Source: Andrena cerasifolii (taxonomy: Eukaryota > Arthropoda > Insecta > Hymenoptera > Andrenidae). Taken from it: 64,000 bases of DNA. Every line of letters begins with the position of its first letter. Position 1 is the stretch's first letter. Made by a program: the position numbers and the translations under genes. Shown here piece by piece: positions 12,834 to 25,990 of this stretch. The stretch is taken from positions 248,001 to 312,000 of the forward strand of contig NW_027484911.1 of the NCBI RefSeq assembly GCF_050908995.1, read 5' to 3'. The notes under the pieces are model-generated. The model made no database searches. It was not told the origin of the DNA and was given only the letters and a program-made list of their open reading frames with translations.

Positions 12834-15800
12834 AAACCGATATTGAAAAACAAGTATTGAAAAACTGATATTGAAAAACCGATATTGAAAAACCGATATT
12901 GAAAACCCGATATTGAAAAACCGATATTGAAACCGATATTAGAACCGATATTGAAAAACTTATATCGAAAAACTGATATTGAAAAACCGATATAGAAAAA
13001 CCAATATTGAAAAACTTATATCGAAAAACTGATATTGCAAAACCGATATTGAAAAACAAATATTGAATCCGATATTAGAACCGATATTCAAAAACCGATA
13101 TTGAATCCGATATTAGAACCGATATTCAAAAACCGATATTGAAAAACAAATATTGAAAAACTGATATTGAAAAACCGATATTGAAAAACCGATATTGAAA
13201 AACCGATATTGAAAAACCGATATTGAAACCGATATTAGAACCGATATTGAAAAACTTATATCGAAAAACTGATATTGCAAAACCGATATTGAAAAACAAA
13301 TATTGAATCCGATATTAGAACCGATATTCAAAAACCGATATTGAATCCGATATTAGAACCGATATTCAAAAACCGATATTGAAAAACAAATATTGAAAAA
13401 CTGATATTGAAAAACCGATATTGAAAAACCGATATTGAAAAACCGATATTGAAAAACCGATATTGAAAAACCGATATTGAAACCGATATTAGAACCGGTA
13501 TTGAAAAACTTATATCGAAAAACTGATATTGAAAAACCGATATTGAAAAACCGATATTGAAAAACCGATATTGAAACCGATATTGCAAAACCGATATTGA
13601 AAAACCGATATCGAAAAAACAATATTGAAAAACTTATATCGAAAAACTGATATTGCAAAACCGATATTGAAAAACCGATATTGCATCCGATATTAGCACC
13701 GATATTCAAAAACCGATATTGAATCCGATATTGAAAAACCGATATTGAAAAACCGATATTGAAAAACCGATATTGAAAAACCGATATTGAAAAACCGATA
13801 TTGAAAAACCGATATTGAAAAACCTATATCGAAAAACTGATATTGCAAAACCGATATTGAAAAACAAATATTGAATCCGATATTAGAACCGATATTCAAA
13901 AACCGATATTGAATCCGATATTAGAACCGATATTCAAAAACCGATATTGAAAAACAAGTATTGAAAAACTGATATTGAAAAACCGATATTGAAAAACCGA
14001 TATTGAAAACCCGATATTGAAAAACCGATATTGAAACCGATATTAAAACCGATATTGAAAAACTTATATCGAAAAACTGATATTGCAAAACCGATATTGA
14101 AAAACAAATATTGAATCCGATATTAGAACCGATATTCAAAAACCGATATTGAATCCGATATTAGAACCGATATTCAAAAACCGATATTGAAAAACAAATA
14201 TTGAAAAACTGATATTGAAAAACCGATATTGAAAAACCGATATTGAAAAACCGATATTGAAAAACCGATATTGAAAAACCGATATTGAAACCGATATTAG
14301 AACCGATATTGAAAAACTTATATCGAAAAACTGATATTGAAAAACCGATATTGAAAAACCGATATTGAAAAACCGATATTGAAAAACACATATTGAAAAA
14401 CAAATATTGAAAAACCGATATTGAAAAACCGATATTGAAAAACCGATATTGAAAAACCGATATTGAAAAACCTATATCGAAAAACTGATATTGCAAAACC
14501 GATATTGAAAAACAAATATTGAATCCGATATCAGAACCGATATTCAAAAACCGATATTGAATCCGATATTAGAACCGATATTTAAAAACCGATATTGAAA
14601 AACAAATATTGAAAAACTGATATTGAAAAACCGATATTGAAAAACCGATATTGAAACCGATATTGCAAAACCGATATTGAAAAACCGATATTGAAAAACC
14701 GATATTGAATCCGATATTAGAACCGATATTCAAAAACCGATATTGAAAAACAAGTATTGAAAAACTGATATTGAAAAACCGATATTGAAAAACCGATATT
14801 GAAAATCCGATATTGAAAAACCGATATTGAAACCGATATTAGAACCGATATTGAAAAACTTATATCGGAAAACTGATATTGAAAAACCGATATTGAAAAA
14901 CAAATATTGAATCCGATATTAGAACCGATATTCAAAAACCGATATTGAATCCGATATTAGAACCGATATTCAAAAACCGATATTGAAAAACAAATATTGA
15001 AAAACTGATATTGAAAAACCGATATTTAAAAACCGATATTGAAAAACCGATATTGAAAAACCGATATTGAAACCGATATTAGAACCGATATTGAAAAACT
15101 TATATCGAAAACTGATATTGCAAAACCGATATTGAAAAACAAATATTGAATCCGATATTAGAACCGATATTCAAAAACCGATATTGAATCCGATATTAGA
15201 ACCGATATTCAAAAACCGATATTGAAAAACAAATATTGAAAAACTGATATTGAAAAACCGATATTGAAAAACCGATATTGAAAAACCGATATTGAAAAAC
15301 CGATATTGAAAAACCGATATTGAAACCGATATTAGAACCGATATTGAAAAACTTATATCGAAAAACTGATATTGAAAAACCGATATTGAAAAACCGATAT
15401 TGAAAAACCGATATTGAAAAACACATATTGAAAAACAAATATTGAAAAACCGATATTGAAAAACCGATATTGAAAAACCGATATTGAAAAACCGATATTG
15501 AAAAACCGATATTGAAAACCTATATCGAAAAACTGATATTGCAAAACCGATATTGAAAAACAAATATTGAATCCGATATCAGAACCGATATTCAAAAACC
15601 GATATTGAATCCGATATTAGAACCGATATTTAAAAACCGATATTGAAAAACAAATATTGAAAAACTGATATTGAAAAACCGATATTGAAAAACCGATATT
15701 GAAAAACCGATATTGAAACCGATATTAGAACCGATATTGAAAAACTTATATCGAAAAACTGATATTGCAAAACCGATATTGAAAAACCGATATTGAAACC

Positions 15801-16296
15801 GATATTGCAAAACCGATATTGAAAAACCGATATCGAAAAAACAATATTGAAAAACTTATATCGAAAAACTGATATTGCAAAACCGATATTGAAAAACCGA
15901 TATTGCATCCGATATTAGCACCGATATTCAAAAACCGATATTGAATCCGATATTGAAAAACCGATATTGAAAAACCGATATTGAAAAACCGATATTGAAA
16001 AACCGATATTAAAACCGATATTGAAAAACTTATATCGAAAAACTGATATTGAAAAACCGATATTGAAAAACCGATATTGAAAAACCGATATTGAAACCGA
16101 TATTGCAAAACCGATATTGAAAAACCGATATTGAAAAACAAATATTGAAAAACTGATATCGAAAAACTTATATCGAAAAACTGATATTGAAAAACCGATA
16201 TTGAAAAACCGATATTGAAACCGATATTGCAAAACCGATATTGAAAAACCGATATTGAAAAACAAATATTGAAAAACTGATATCGAAAAACTGATA
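12834..16296 (+). repeat. Mixed, diverged sentences with single-base indels
   Basis: Holds the partner of the 3.1-4.3 kb segment, gcatcc markers at 13683 and 15905, and several one-base-short units: cgaaaactg near 15109 and gaaaacctatatcg near 15516. Such 13-bp units are almost absent elsewhere. Other private units are cggaaaactg (14868) and ccgatatttaaaaa outside its usual place (about 15023). Confidence 0.85.
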
Positions 16297-16530
16297 TTGA
16301 AAAACCGATATTTAAAAACCGATATTGAAACCGATATTCAAAAACCGATATTCAAAAACCGATATTCAAAAACCGATATTGAAAAACTAATATTGCAAAA
16401 CCGAGATTCAAAAACCTATATTGAAACCGATATTAGAACCGATATTCAAAAACCGATATTCAAAAACCGATATTCAAAAACCGATATTGAAAACCAAATA
16501 TTGAAAAACTGATATCGAAAAATTGATATT
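16297..16530 (+). repeat. ttca-rich string, copy 2; only long + strand open frame
   Basis: Expanded ttca string with three ccgatattcaaaaa units in each half (two in the other copies) and private changes actaatattgc (about 16388) and ccgagattc (about 16403). A normal monomer puts TGA in each + frame every 42 bp; the ttca form removes it, so a + frame stays open from 16297 to 16512 (71 codons, TTG start). Its translation is only the monomer read in frame (KNRYxKTDI-type cycles). There is no ATG start and no plausible upstream signal, so I treat it as non-coding. Confidence 0.85.
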
Positions 16531-16833
16531 GAAAACCGATATTGAAAAACAAATATTGAAAAACCGATATTGAAAAACCGATATTGAATCCGATATTAGA
16601 ACCGATATTGAAAAACCGATATTGAAAAACAAATATTGAAAACTGATATCGAAAAACTGATATTAAAAAACCGATATTGAAAAACCGATATTGAAAAACC
16701 GATATTGAAAAACACATATTGAAAAACAAATATTGAAAAACCGATATTGAAAAACCGATATTGAAAAACCGATATTGAAAAACCGATATTGAAAAACCTA
16801 TATCGAAAAACTGATATTGCAAAACCGATATTG

Positions 16834-16947
16834 AATCCGATATTAGAACCGATATTCAAAAACCGATATTGAATCCGATATTAGAACCGATATTCAAAAA
16901 CCGATATTGAATCCGATATTAGAACCGATATTCAAAAACCGATATTG
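16834..16947 (+). repeat. 38-bp connector, three tandem copies
   Basis: Three connectors at 16834, 16872 and 16910. It lies just upstream of the 17.1-kb ggagaacaaatgttg module. The next monomers carry a private change (ccgatagtg near 16956), in keeping with the general divergence of this region. Confidence 0.9.
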
Positions 16948-17331
16948 AAAAACCGATAGTGAAAAACCGATATTGAAAAACCGATATTGAAAAACAAATA
17001 TTGAAAAACTGATATCGAAAAACTGATATTGAAAAACCGATATTGAAAAACCGATATTGAAACCGATATTCAAAAACCGATATTGAAAAACCGATATTGG
17101 AGAACAAATGTTGAAAAACTGATATCGAAAAACTGATATTGCAAAACCGATATTGAAAAACCGATATTGAAACCGATATTGCAAAACCGATATTGAAAAA
17201 CCGATATCGAAAAACTGATATTGAAAAACCGATATTGAAAAACCGATATTGAAACCGATATTGCAAAACCGATATTGAAAAACCGATATTGAAAAACCGA
17301 TATTGAATCCGATATTAGAACCGATATTCAA
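16834..17331 (+). repeat. ggagaacaaatgttg module, copy 2 (marker at 17099)
   Basis: Subtype shared only with the copy at 25765: downstream of the marker the unit begins caaaaccg, not aaagcccg, and a ttgaaaccgatattgc string and a ccgatatcg unit follow. Upstream spacer is the ordinary aaaaacc. The module opens with a triple connector. Confidence 0.88.
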
Positions 17332-19499
17332 AAACCGATATTGAAAAACAAGTATTGAAAAACTGATATTGAAAAACCGATATTGAAAAACCGATATTGA
17401 AAACCCGATATTGAAAAACCGATATTGAAACCGATATTAGAACCGATATTGAAAAACTTATATCGAAAAACTGATATTGAAAAACCGATATAGAAAAACC
17501 AATATTGAAAAACTTATATCGAAAAACTGATATTGCAAAACCGATATTGAAAAACAAATATTGAATCCGATATTAGAACCGATATTCAAAAACCGATATT
17601 GAATCCGATATTAGAACCGATATTCAAAAACCGATATTGAAAAACAAATATTGAAAAACTGATATTGAAAAACCGATATTGAAAAACCGATATTGAAAAA
17701 CCGATATTGAAAAACCGATATTGAAAAACCGATATTGAAACCGATATTAGAACCGATATTGAAAAACTTATATCGAAAAACTGATATTGAAAAACCGATG
17801 TTGAAAAACCGATATTGAAAAACCGATATTGAAAAACACATATTGAAAAACAAATATTGAAAAACCGATATTGAAAAACCGATATTGAAAAACCGATATT
17901 GAAAAACCGATATTGAAAAACCGATATTGAAAAACCTATATCGAAAAACTGATATTGCAAAACCGATATTGAAAAACAAATATTGAATCCGATATTAGAA
18001 CCGATATTCAAAAACCGATATTGAATCCGATATTAGAACCGATATTTAAAAACCGATATTGAAAAACAAATATTGAAAAACTGATATTGAAAAACCGATA
18101 TTGAAAAACCGATATTGAAAAACCGATATTGAAACCGATATTAGAACCGATATTGAAAAACTTATATCGAAAAACTGATATTGCAAAACCGATATTGAAA
18201 AACCGATATTGAAAAACCGATATTGAAACCGATATTGAAAAACCGATATCGAAAAAACAATATTGAAAAACTTATATCGAAAAACTGATATTGCAAAACC
18301 GATATTGAAAAACCGATATTGCATCCGATATTAGCACCGATATTCAAAAACCGATATTGAATCCGATATTGAAAAACCGATATTGAAAAACCGATATTGA
18401 AAAACCGATATTGAGAAACCGATATTGAAAAACCGATATTGAAAAACCGATATTGAAAAACCGATATTGAAAAACCGATATTGAAAAACCTATATCGAAA
18501 AACTGATATTGCAAAACCGATATTGAAAAACAAATATTGAATCCGATATTAGAACCGATATTCAAAAACCGATATTGAATCCGATATTAGAACCGATATT
18601 CAAAAACCGATATTGAAAAACAAGTATTGAAAAACTGATATTGAAAAACCGATATTGAAAAACCGATATTGAAAACCCGATATTGAAAAACCGATATTGA
18701 AACCGATATTAGAACCGATATTGAAAAACTTATATCGAAAAACTGATATTGAAAAACCGATATAGAAAAACCAATATTGAAAAACTTATATCGAAAAACT
18801 GATATTGCAAAACCGATATTGAAAAACAAATATTGAATCCGATATTAGAACCGATATTCAAAAACCGATATTGAATCCGATATTAGAACCGATATTCAAA
18901 AACCGATATTGAAAAACAAATATTGAAAAACTGATATTGAAAAACCGATATTGAAAAACCGATATTGAAAAACCGATATTGAAAAACCGATATTGAAACC
19001 GATATTAGAACCGATATTGAAAAACTTATATCGAAAAACCGATATTGCAAAACCGATATTGAAAAACAAATATTGAATCCGATATTAGAACCGATATTCA
19101 AAAACCGATATTGAATCCGATATTAGAACCGATATTCAAAAACCGATATTGAAAAACAAATATTGAAAAACTGATATTGAAAAACCGATATTGAAAAGCC
19201 GATATTGAAAAACCGATATTGAAAAACCGATATTGAAACCGATATTAGAACCGATATTGAAAAACTTATATCGAAAAACTGATATTGAAAAACCGATATT
19301 GAAAAACCGATATTGAAAAACCGATATTGAAAAACCGATATTGAAAAACACATATTGAAAAACAAATATTGAAAAACCGATATTGAAAAACCGATATTGA
19401 AAAACCGATATTGAAAAACCGATATTGAAAAACCTATATCGAAAAACTGATATTGCAAAACCGATATTGAAAAACAAATATTGAATCCGATATCAGAAC
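17332..19499 (+). repeat. Mixed sentences between two HOR regions
   Basis: Contains caagtattg sentences at 17315 and 18587, cacatattg sentences, a gcatcc marker at 18321 and 240-bp-type steps. Private changes include ttgagaaacc (about 18413) and gaaaagccg (about 19196). No single longer period is evident by eye. Confidence 0.85.
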
Positions 19500-20399
19500 C
19501 GATATTCAAAAACCGATATTGAAACCGATATTAGAACCGATATTGAAAAACTTATATCGAAAAACTGATATTGAAAAACCGATGTTGAAAAACCGATATT
19601 GAAAAACCGATATTGAAAAACACATATTGAAAAACAAATATTGAAAAACCGATATTGAAAAACCGATATTGAAAAACCGATATTGAAAAACCGATATTGA
19701 AAAACCGATATTGAAAAACCTATATCGAAAAACTGATATTGCAAAACCGATATTGAAAAACAAATATTGAATCCGATATTAGAACCGATATTCAAAAACC
19801 GATATTGAATCCGATATTAGAACCGATATTTAAAAACCGATATTGAAAAACAAATATTGAAAAACTGATATTGAAAAACCGATATTGAAAAACCGATATT
19901 GAAAAACCGATATTGAAACCGATATTAGAACCGATATTGAAAAACTTATATCGAAAAACTGATATTGCAAAACCGATATAGAAAAACCAATATTGAAAAA
20001 CTTATATTGAAAAACCGATATTGAAAAACCGATATTGAAAAACCGATATTGAAAAACCGATATTGAAAAACCGATATTGAAAAACCTATATCGAAAAACT
20101 GATATTGCAAAACCGATATTGAAAAACAAATATTGAATCCGATATTAGAACCGATATTCAAAAACCGATATTGAATCCGATATTAGAACCGATATTTAAA
20201 AACCGATATTGAAAAACAAATATTGAAAAACTGATATTGAAAAACCGATATTGAAAAACCGATATTGAAAAACCGATATTGAAACCGATATTAGAACCGA
20301 TATTGAAAAACTTATATCGAAAAACTGATATTGCAAAACCGATATTGAAAAACCGATATTGAAACCGATATTAGCACCGATATTCAAAAACCGATATTG

Positions 20400-20475
20400 A
20401 ATCCGATATTGAAAAACCGATATTGAAAAACCGATATTGAAAAACCGATATTGAAAAACCGATATTGAAAACCCG
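20400..20475. other. 244-bp deletion junction inside a HOR copy
   Basis: A canonical run here joins straight onto the aaaacccgatattg unit of a caagtattg sentence. In the sister copy (about 22998-23317) the two parts are separated by more canonical units, a cctatatcg/ctgatattgc group, a connector pair and the caagtattg and ctgatattg units. The size, 244 bp, equals one connector pair (76 bp) plus twelve 14-bp monomers. Both joined sides are ccgatattg runs, as expected for exchange between short identical repeats. Confidence 0.82.
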
Positions 20476-21883
20476 ATATTGAAAAACCGATATTGAAACC
20501 GATATTAGAACCGATATTGAAAAACTTATATCGAAAAACTGATATTGAAAAACCGATATAGAAAAACCAATATTGAAAAACTTATATCGAAAAACTGATA
20601 TTGCAAAACCGATATTGAAAAACAAATATTGAATCCGATATTAGAACCGATATTCAAAAACCGATATTGAATCCGATATTAGAACCGATATTCAAAAACC
20701 GATATTGAAAAACAAATATTGAAAAACTGATATTGAAAAACCGATATTGAAAAACCGATATTGAAAAACCGATATTGAAAAACCGATATTGAAACCGATA
20801 TTAGAACCGATATTGAAAAACTTATATCGAAAAACCGATATTGCAAAACCGATATTGAAAAACAAATATTGAATCCGATATTAGAACCGATATTCAAAAA
20901 CCGATATTGAATCCGATATTAGAACCGATATTCAAAAACCGATATTGAAAAACTGATATTGAAAAACCGATATTGAAAAACCGATATTGAAAAACACATA
21001 TTGAAAAACAAATATTGAAAAACCGATATTGAAAAACCGATATTGAAAAACCGATATTGAAAAACCGATATTGAAAAACCGATATTGAAAAACCTATATC
21101 GAAAAACTGATATTGCAAAACCGATATTGAAAAATAAATATTGAATCCGATATCAGAACCGATATTCAAAAACCGATATTGAATCCGATATTAGAACCGA
21201 TATTGAAAAACTTATATCGAAAAACTGATATTGCAAAACCGATATTGAAAAACAAATATTGAATCCGATATTAGAACCGATATTCAAAAACCGATATTGA
21301 ATCCGATATTAGAACCGATATTCAAAAACCGATATTGAAAAACAAATATTGAAAAACTGATATTGAAAAACCGATATTGAAAAACCGATATTGAAAAACC
21401 GATATTGAAAAACACATATTGAAAAACAAATATTGAAAAACCGATATTGAAAAACCGATATTGAAAAACCGATATTGAAAAACCGATATTGAAAAACCGA
21501 TATTGAAAAACCTATATCGAAAAACTGATATTGCAAAACCGATATTGAAAAACAAATATTGAATCCGATATTAGAACCGATATTCAAAAACCGATATTGA
21601 ATCCGATATTAGAACCGATATTTAAAAACCGATATTGAAAAACAAATATTGAAAAACTGATATTGAAAAACCGATATTGAAAAACCGATATTGAAAAACC
21701 GATATTGAAACCGATATTAGAACCGATATTGAAAAACTTATATCGAAAAACTGATATTGCAAAACCGATATTGAAAAACAGATATTGAAACCGATATTGA
21801 AAAACCGATATCGAAAAAACAATATTGAAAAACTTATATCGAAAAACTGATATTGCAAAACCGATATTGAAAAACAAATATTG

Positions 21884-22035
21884 AATCCGATATTAGAACC
21901 GATATTCAAAAACCGATATTGAATCCGATATTAGAACCGATATTCAAAAACCGATATTGAATCCGATATTAGAACCGATATTCAAAAACCGATATTGAAT
22001 CCGATATTAGAACCGATATTCAAAAACCGATATTG
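21884..22035 (+). repeat. 38-bp connector, four tandem copies
   Basis: The connector is three monomers in fixed order: ccgatattagaa (12 bp), ccgatattcaaaaa (14 bp), ccgatattgaat (12 bp). Here it repeats four times at exact 38-bp spacing (21884, 21922, 21960, 21998). Through most of the window it occurs as a pair, usually after a caaatattg unit and before caagtattg or caaatattg, so it punctuates the longer repeat sentences. Its ttagaa unit creates a TAA in one of the three - frames, which is why apparent - strand frames so often end here. Confidence 0.93.
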
Positions 22036-24891
22036 AAAAACAAATATTGAAAAACTGATATTGAAAAACCGATATTGAAAAACCGATATTGAAAAACCGA
22101 TATTGAAAAACCGATATTGAAACCGATATTAGAACCGATATTGAAAAACTTATATCGAAAAACTGATATTGAAAAACCGATGTTGAAAAACCGATATTGA
22201 AAAACCGATATTGAAAAACACATATTGAAAAACAAATATTGAAAAACCGATATTGAAAAACCGATATTGAAAAACCGATATTGAAAAACCGATATTGAAA
22301 AACCGATATTGAAAAACCTATATCGAAAAACTGATATTGCAAAACCGATATTGAAAAACAAATATTGAATCCGATATTAGAACCGATATTCAAAAACCGA
22401 TATTGAATCCGATATTAGAACCGATATTTAAAAACCGATATTGAAAAACAAATATTGAAAAACTGATATTGAAAAACCGATATTGAAAAACCGATATTGA
22501 AAAACCGATATTGAAACCGATATTAGAACCGATATTGAAAAACTTATATCGAAAAACTGATATTGCAAAACCGATATAGAAAAACCAATATTGAAAAACT
22601 TATATTGAAAAACCGATATTGAAAAACCGATATTGAAAAACCGATATTGAAAAACCGATATTGAAAAACCGATATTGAAAAACCTATATCGAAAAACTGA
22701 TATTGCAAAACCGATATTGAAAAACAAATATTGAATCCGATATTAGAACCGATATTCAAAAACCGATATTGAATCCGATATTAGAACCGATATTTAAAAA
22801 CCGATATTGAAAAACAAATATTGAAAAACTGATATTGAAAAACCGATATTGAAAAACCGATATTGAAAAACCGATATTGAAACCGATATTAGAACCGATA
22901 TTGAAAAACTTATATCGAAAAACTGATATTGCAAAACCGATATTGAAAAACCGATATTGAAACCGATATTAGCACCGATATTCAAAAACCGATATTGAAT
23001 CCGATATTGAAAAACCGATATTGAAAAACCGATATTGAAAAACCGATATTGAAAAACCGATATTGAAAAACCGATATTGAAAAACCGATATTGAAAAACC
23101 GATATTGAAAAACCGATATTGAAAAACCTATATCGAAAAACTGATATTGCAAAACCGATATTGAAAAACAAATATTGAATCCGATATTAGAACCGATATT
23201 CAAAAACCGATATTGAATCCGATATTAGAACCGATATTCAAAAACCGATATTGAAAAACAAGTATTGAAAAACTGATATTGAAAAACCGATATTGAAAAA
23301 CCGATATTGAAAACCCGATATTGAAAAACCGATATTGAAACCGATATTAGAACCGATATTGAAAAACTTATATCGAAAAACTGATATTGAAAAACCGATA
23401 TAGAAAAACCAATATTGAAAAACTTATATCGAAAAACTGATATTGCAAAACCGATATTGAAAAACAAATATTGAATCCGATATTAGAACCGATATTCAAA
23501 AACCGATATTGAATCCGATATTAGAACCGATATTCAAAAACCGATATTGAAAAACAAATATTGAAAAACTGATATTGAAAAACCGATATTGAAAAACCGA
23601 TATTGAAAAACCGATATTGAAAAACCGATATTGAAACCGATATTAGAACCGATATTGAAAAACTTATATCGAAAAACCGATATTGCAAAACCGATATTGA
23701 AAAACAAATATTGAATCCGATATTAGAACCGATATTCAAAAACCGATATTGAATCCGATATTAGAACCGATATTCAAAAACCGATATTGAAAAACTGATA
23801 TTGAAAAACCGATATTGAAAAACCGATATTGAAAAACCGATATTGAAAAACACATATTGAAAAACAAATATTGAAAAACCGATATTGAAAAACCGATATT
23901 GAAAAACCGATATTGAAAAACCGATATTGAAAAACCGATATTGAAAAACCTATATCGAAAAACTGATATTGCAAAACCGATATTGAAAAATAAATATTGA
24001 ATCCGATATCAGAACCGATATTCAAAAACCGATATTGAATCCGATATTAGAACCGATATTGAAAAACTTATATCGAAAAACTGATATTGCAAAACCGATA
24101 TTGAAAAACAAATATTGAATCCGATATTAGAACCGATATTCAAAAACCGATATTGAATCCGATATTAGAACCGATATTCAAAAACCGATATTGAAAAACA
24201 AATATTGAAAAACTGATATTGAAAAACCGATATTGAAAAACCGATATTGAAAAACCGATATTGAAAAACACATATTGAAAAACAAATATTGAAAAACCGA
24301 TATTGAAAAACCGATATTGAAAAACCGATATTGAAAAACCGATATTGAAAAACCGATATTGAAAAACCTATATCGAAAAACTGATATTGCAAAACCGATA
24401 TTGAAAAACAAATATTGAATCCGATATTAGAACCGATATTCAAAAACCGATATTGAATCCGATATTAGAACCGATATTTAAAAACCGATATTGAAAAACA
24501 AATATTGAAAAACTGATATTGAAAAACCGATATTGAAAAACCGATATTGAAAAACCGATATTGAAACCGATATTAGAACCGATATTGAAAAACTTATATC
24601 GAAAAACTGATATTGCAAAACCGATATTGAAAAACAGATATTGAAACCGATATTGAAAAACCGATATCGAAAAAACAATATTGAAAAACTTATATCGAAA
24701 AACTGATATTGCAAAACCGATATTGAAAAACAAATATTGAATCCGATATTAGAACCGATATTCAAAAACCGATATTGAATCCGATATTAGAACCGATATT
24801 CAAAAACCGATATTGAATCCGATATTAGAACCGATATTCAAAAACCGATATTGAATCCGATATTAGAACCGATATTCAAAAACCGATATTG
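22036..24891 (+). repeat. 2.6-2.86 kb tandem HOR, copy 2
   Basis: Second, longer copy of the unit described at 19500-22035. It keeps the canonical run, cctatatcg unit, connector pair and caagtattg start that copy 1 has lost near 20.4 kb. The full form here suggests copy 1 is the derived one. Confidence 0.88.
24740..24891 (+). repeat. 38-bp connector, four tandem copies (second site)
   Basis: Four connectors at exact 38-bp spacing, 2,856 bp downstream of the run at 21884-22035. It is the matching end of the second copy of the 19.5-24.9 kb higher-order repeat. The shared copy number of four, rare elsewhere, supports both runs descending from one duplication. Confidence 0.93.
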
Positions 24892-25125
24892 AAAAACAAA
24901 TATTGAAAAACTGATATTGAAAAACCGATATTGAAAAACCGATATTGAAAAACCGATATTGAAAAACCGATATTGAAACCGATATTAGAACCGATATTGA
25001 AAAACTTATATCGAAAAACTGATATTGAAAAACCGATATTGAAAAACCGATATAGAAAAACCAATATTGAAAAACTTATATCGAAATACTGATATTGCAA
25101 AACCGATATTGAAAAACAAATATTG

Positions 25126-25239
25126 AATCCGATATTAGAACCGATATTCAAAAACCGATATTGAATCCGATATTAGAACCGATATTCAAAAACCGATATT
25201 GAATCCGATATTAGAACCGATATTCAAAAACCGATATTG
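25126..25239 (+). repeat. 38-bp connector, three tandem copies
   Basis: Three connectors at 25126, 25164 and 25202, following a sentence with the private change cgaaatactg (near 25083). It marks the exit from the 19.5-24.9 kb tandem HOR into the mixed region that leads to the module at 25765. Confidence 0.9.
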
Positions 25240-25559
25240 AAAAACAAATATTGAAAAACTGATATTGAAAAACCGATATTGAAAAACCGATATTGAAAAA
25301 CCGATATTGAAAAACCGATATTGAAACCGATATTAGAACCGATATTGAAAAACTTATATCGAAAAACTGATATTGAAAAACCGATGTTGAAAAACCGATA
25401 TTGAAAAACCGATATTGAAAAACACATATTGAAAAACAAATATTGAAAAACCGATATTGAAAAACCGATATTGAAAAACCGATATTGAAAAACCGATATT
25501 GAAAAACCGATATTGAAAAACCTATATCGAAAAACTGATATTGCAAAACCGATATTGAA

Positions 25560-25990
25560 AAACACATATTGAAAAACAAATATTGAAAAACCGATATTGA
25601 AAAACCGATATTGAAAAACCGATATTGAAAAACCGATATTGAAAAACCGATATTGAAAAACAAATATTGAAAAACTGATATCGAAAAACTGATATTGAAA
25701 AACCGATATTGAAAAACCGATATTGAAACCGATATTCAAAAACCGATATTGAAAAACCGATATTGGAGAACAAATGTTGAAAAACTGATATCGAAAAACT
25801 GATATTGCAAAACCGATATTGAAAAACCGATATTGAAACCGATATTGCAAAACCGATATTGAAAAACCGATATCGAAAAACTGATATTGAAAAACCGATA
25901 TTGAAAAACCGATATTGAAACCGATATTGCAAAACCGATATTGAAAAACCGATATTGAAAAACCGATATTGAATCCGATATTAGAACCGA
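25560..25990 (+). repeat. ggagaacaaatgttg module, copy 3 (marker at 25765)
   Basis: Same subtype as the copy at 17099 (caaaaccg downstream, then ccgatattgc and ccgatatcg). It is entered from a doubled cacatattg/caaatattg string at about 25425-25580. The caagtattg sentence that follows carries a unique ccgatattc for ccgatattg near 26043. Confidence 0.88.

Larger units (their letters stand above)
19500..22035 (+). repeat. 2.6-2.86 kb tandem HOR, copy 1
   Basis: Sentences at 19830, 20679, 21309 and 21584 reappear at 22428, 23521, 24165 and 24440. Offsets step from 2,598 to 2,842 to 2,856, so this copy is shorter by 244 bp and then by one further monomer. Both copies end in a four-fold 38-bp connector and share rare units: the half-changed gcacc marker (20374, 22972), gaaaaataaatattg (about 21131 and 23987) and aaaaacagatattg (about 21776 and 24632). 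Confidence 0.88.

Noticed and set aside
16297..16512. A 71-codon + strand frame
   Set aside because: It starts at TTG, reads only the monomer cycle, and exists because ttca units lack the usual TGA. No start context or neighbouring gene supports it.
21884..22035. CRISPR-like array (short direct repeats at regular spacing)
   Set aside because: The intervals are themselves copies of the repeat; there are no unique spacers, leader or cas genes.
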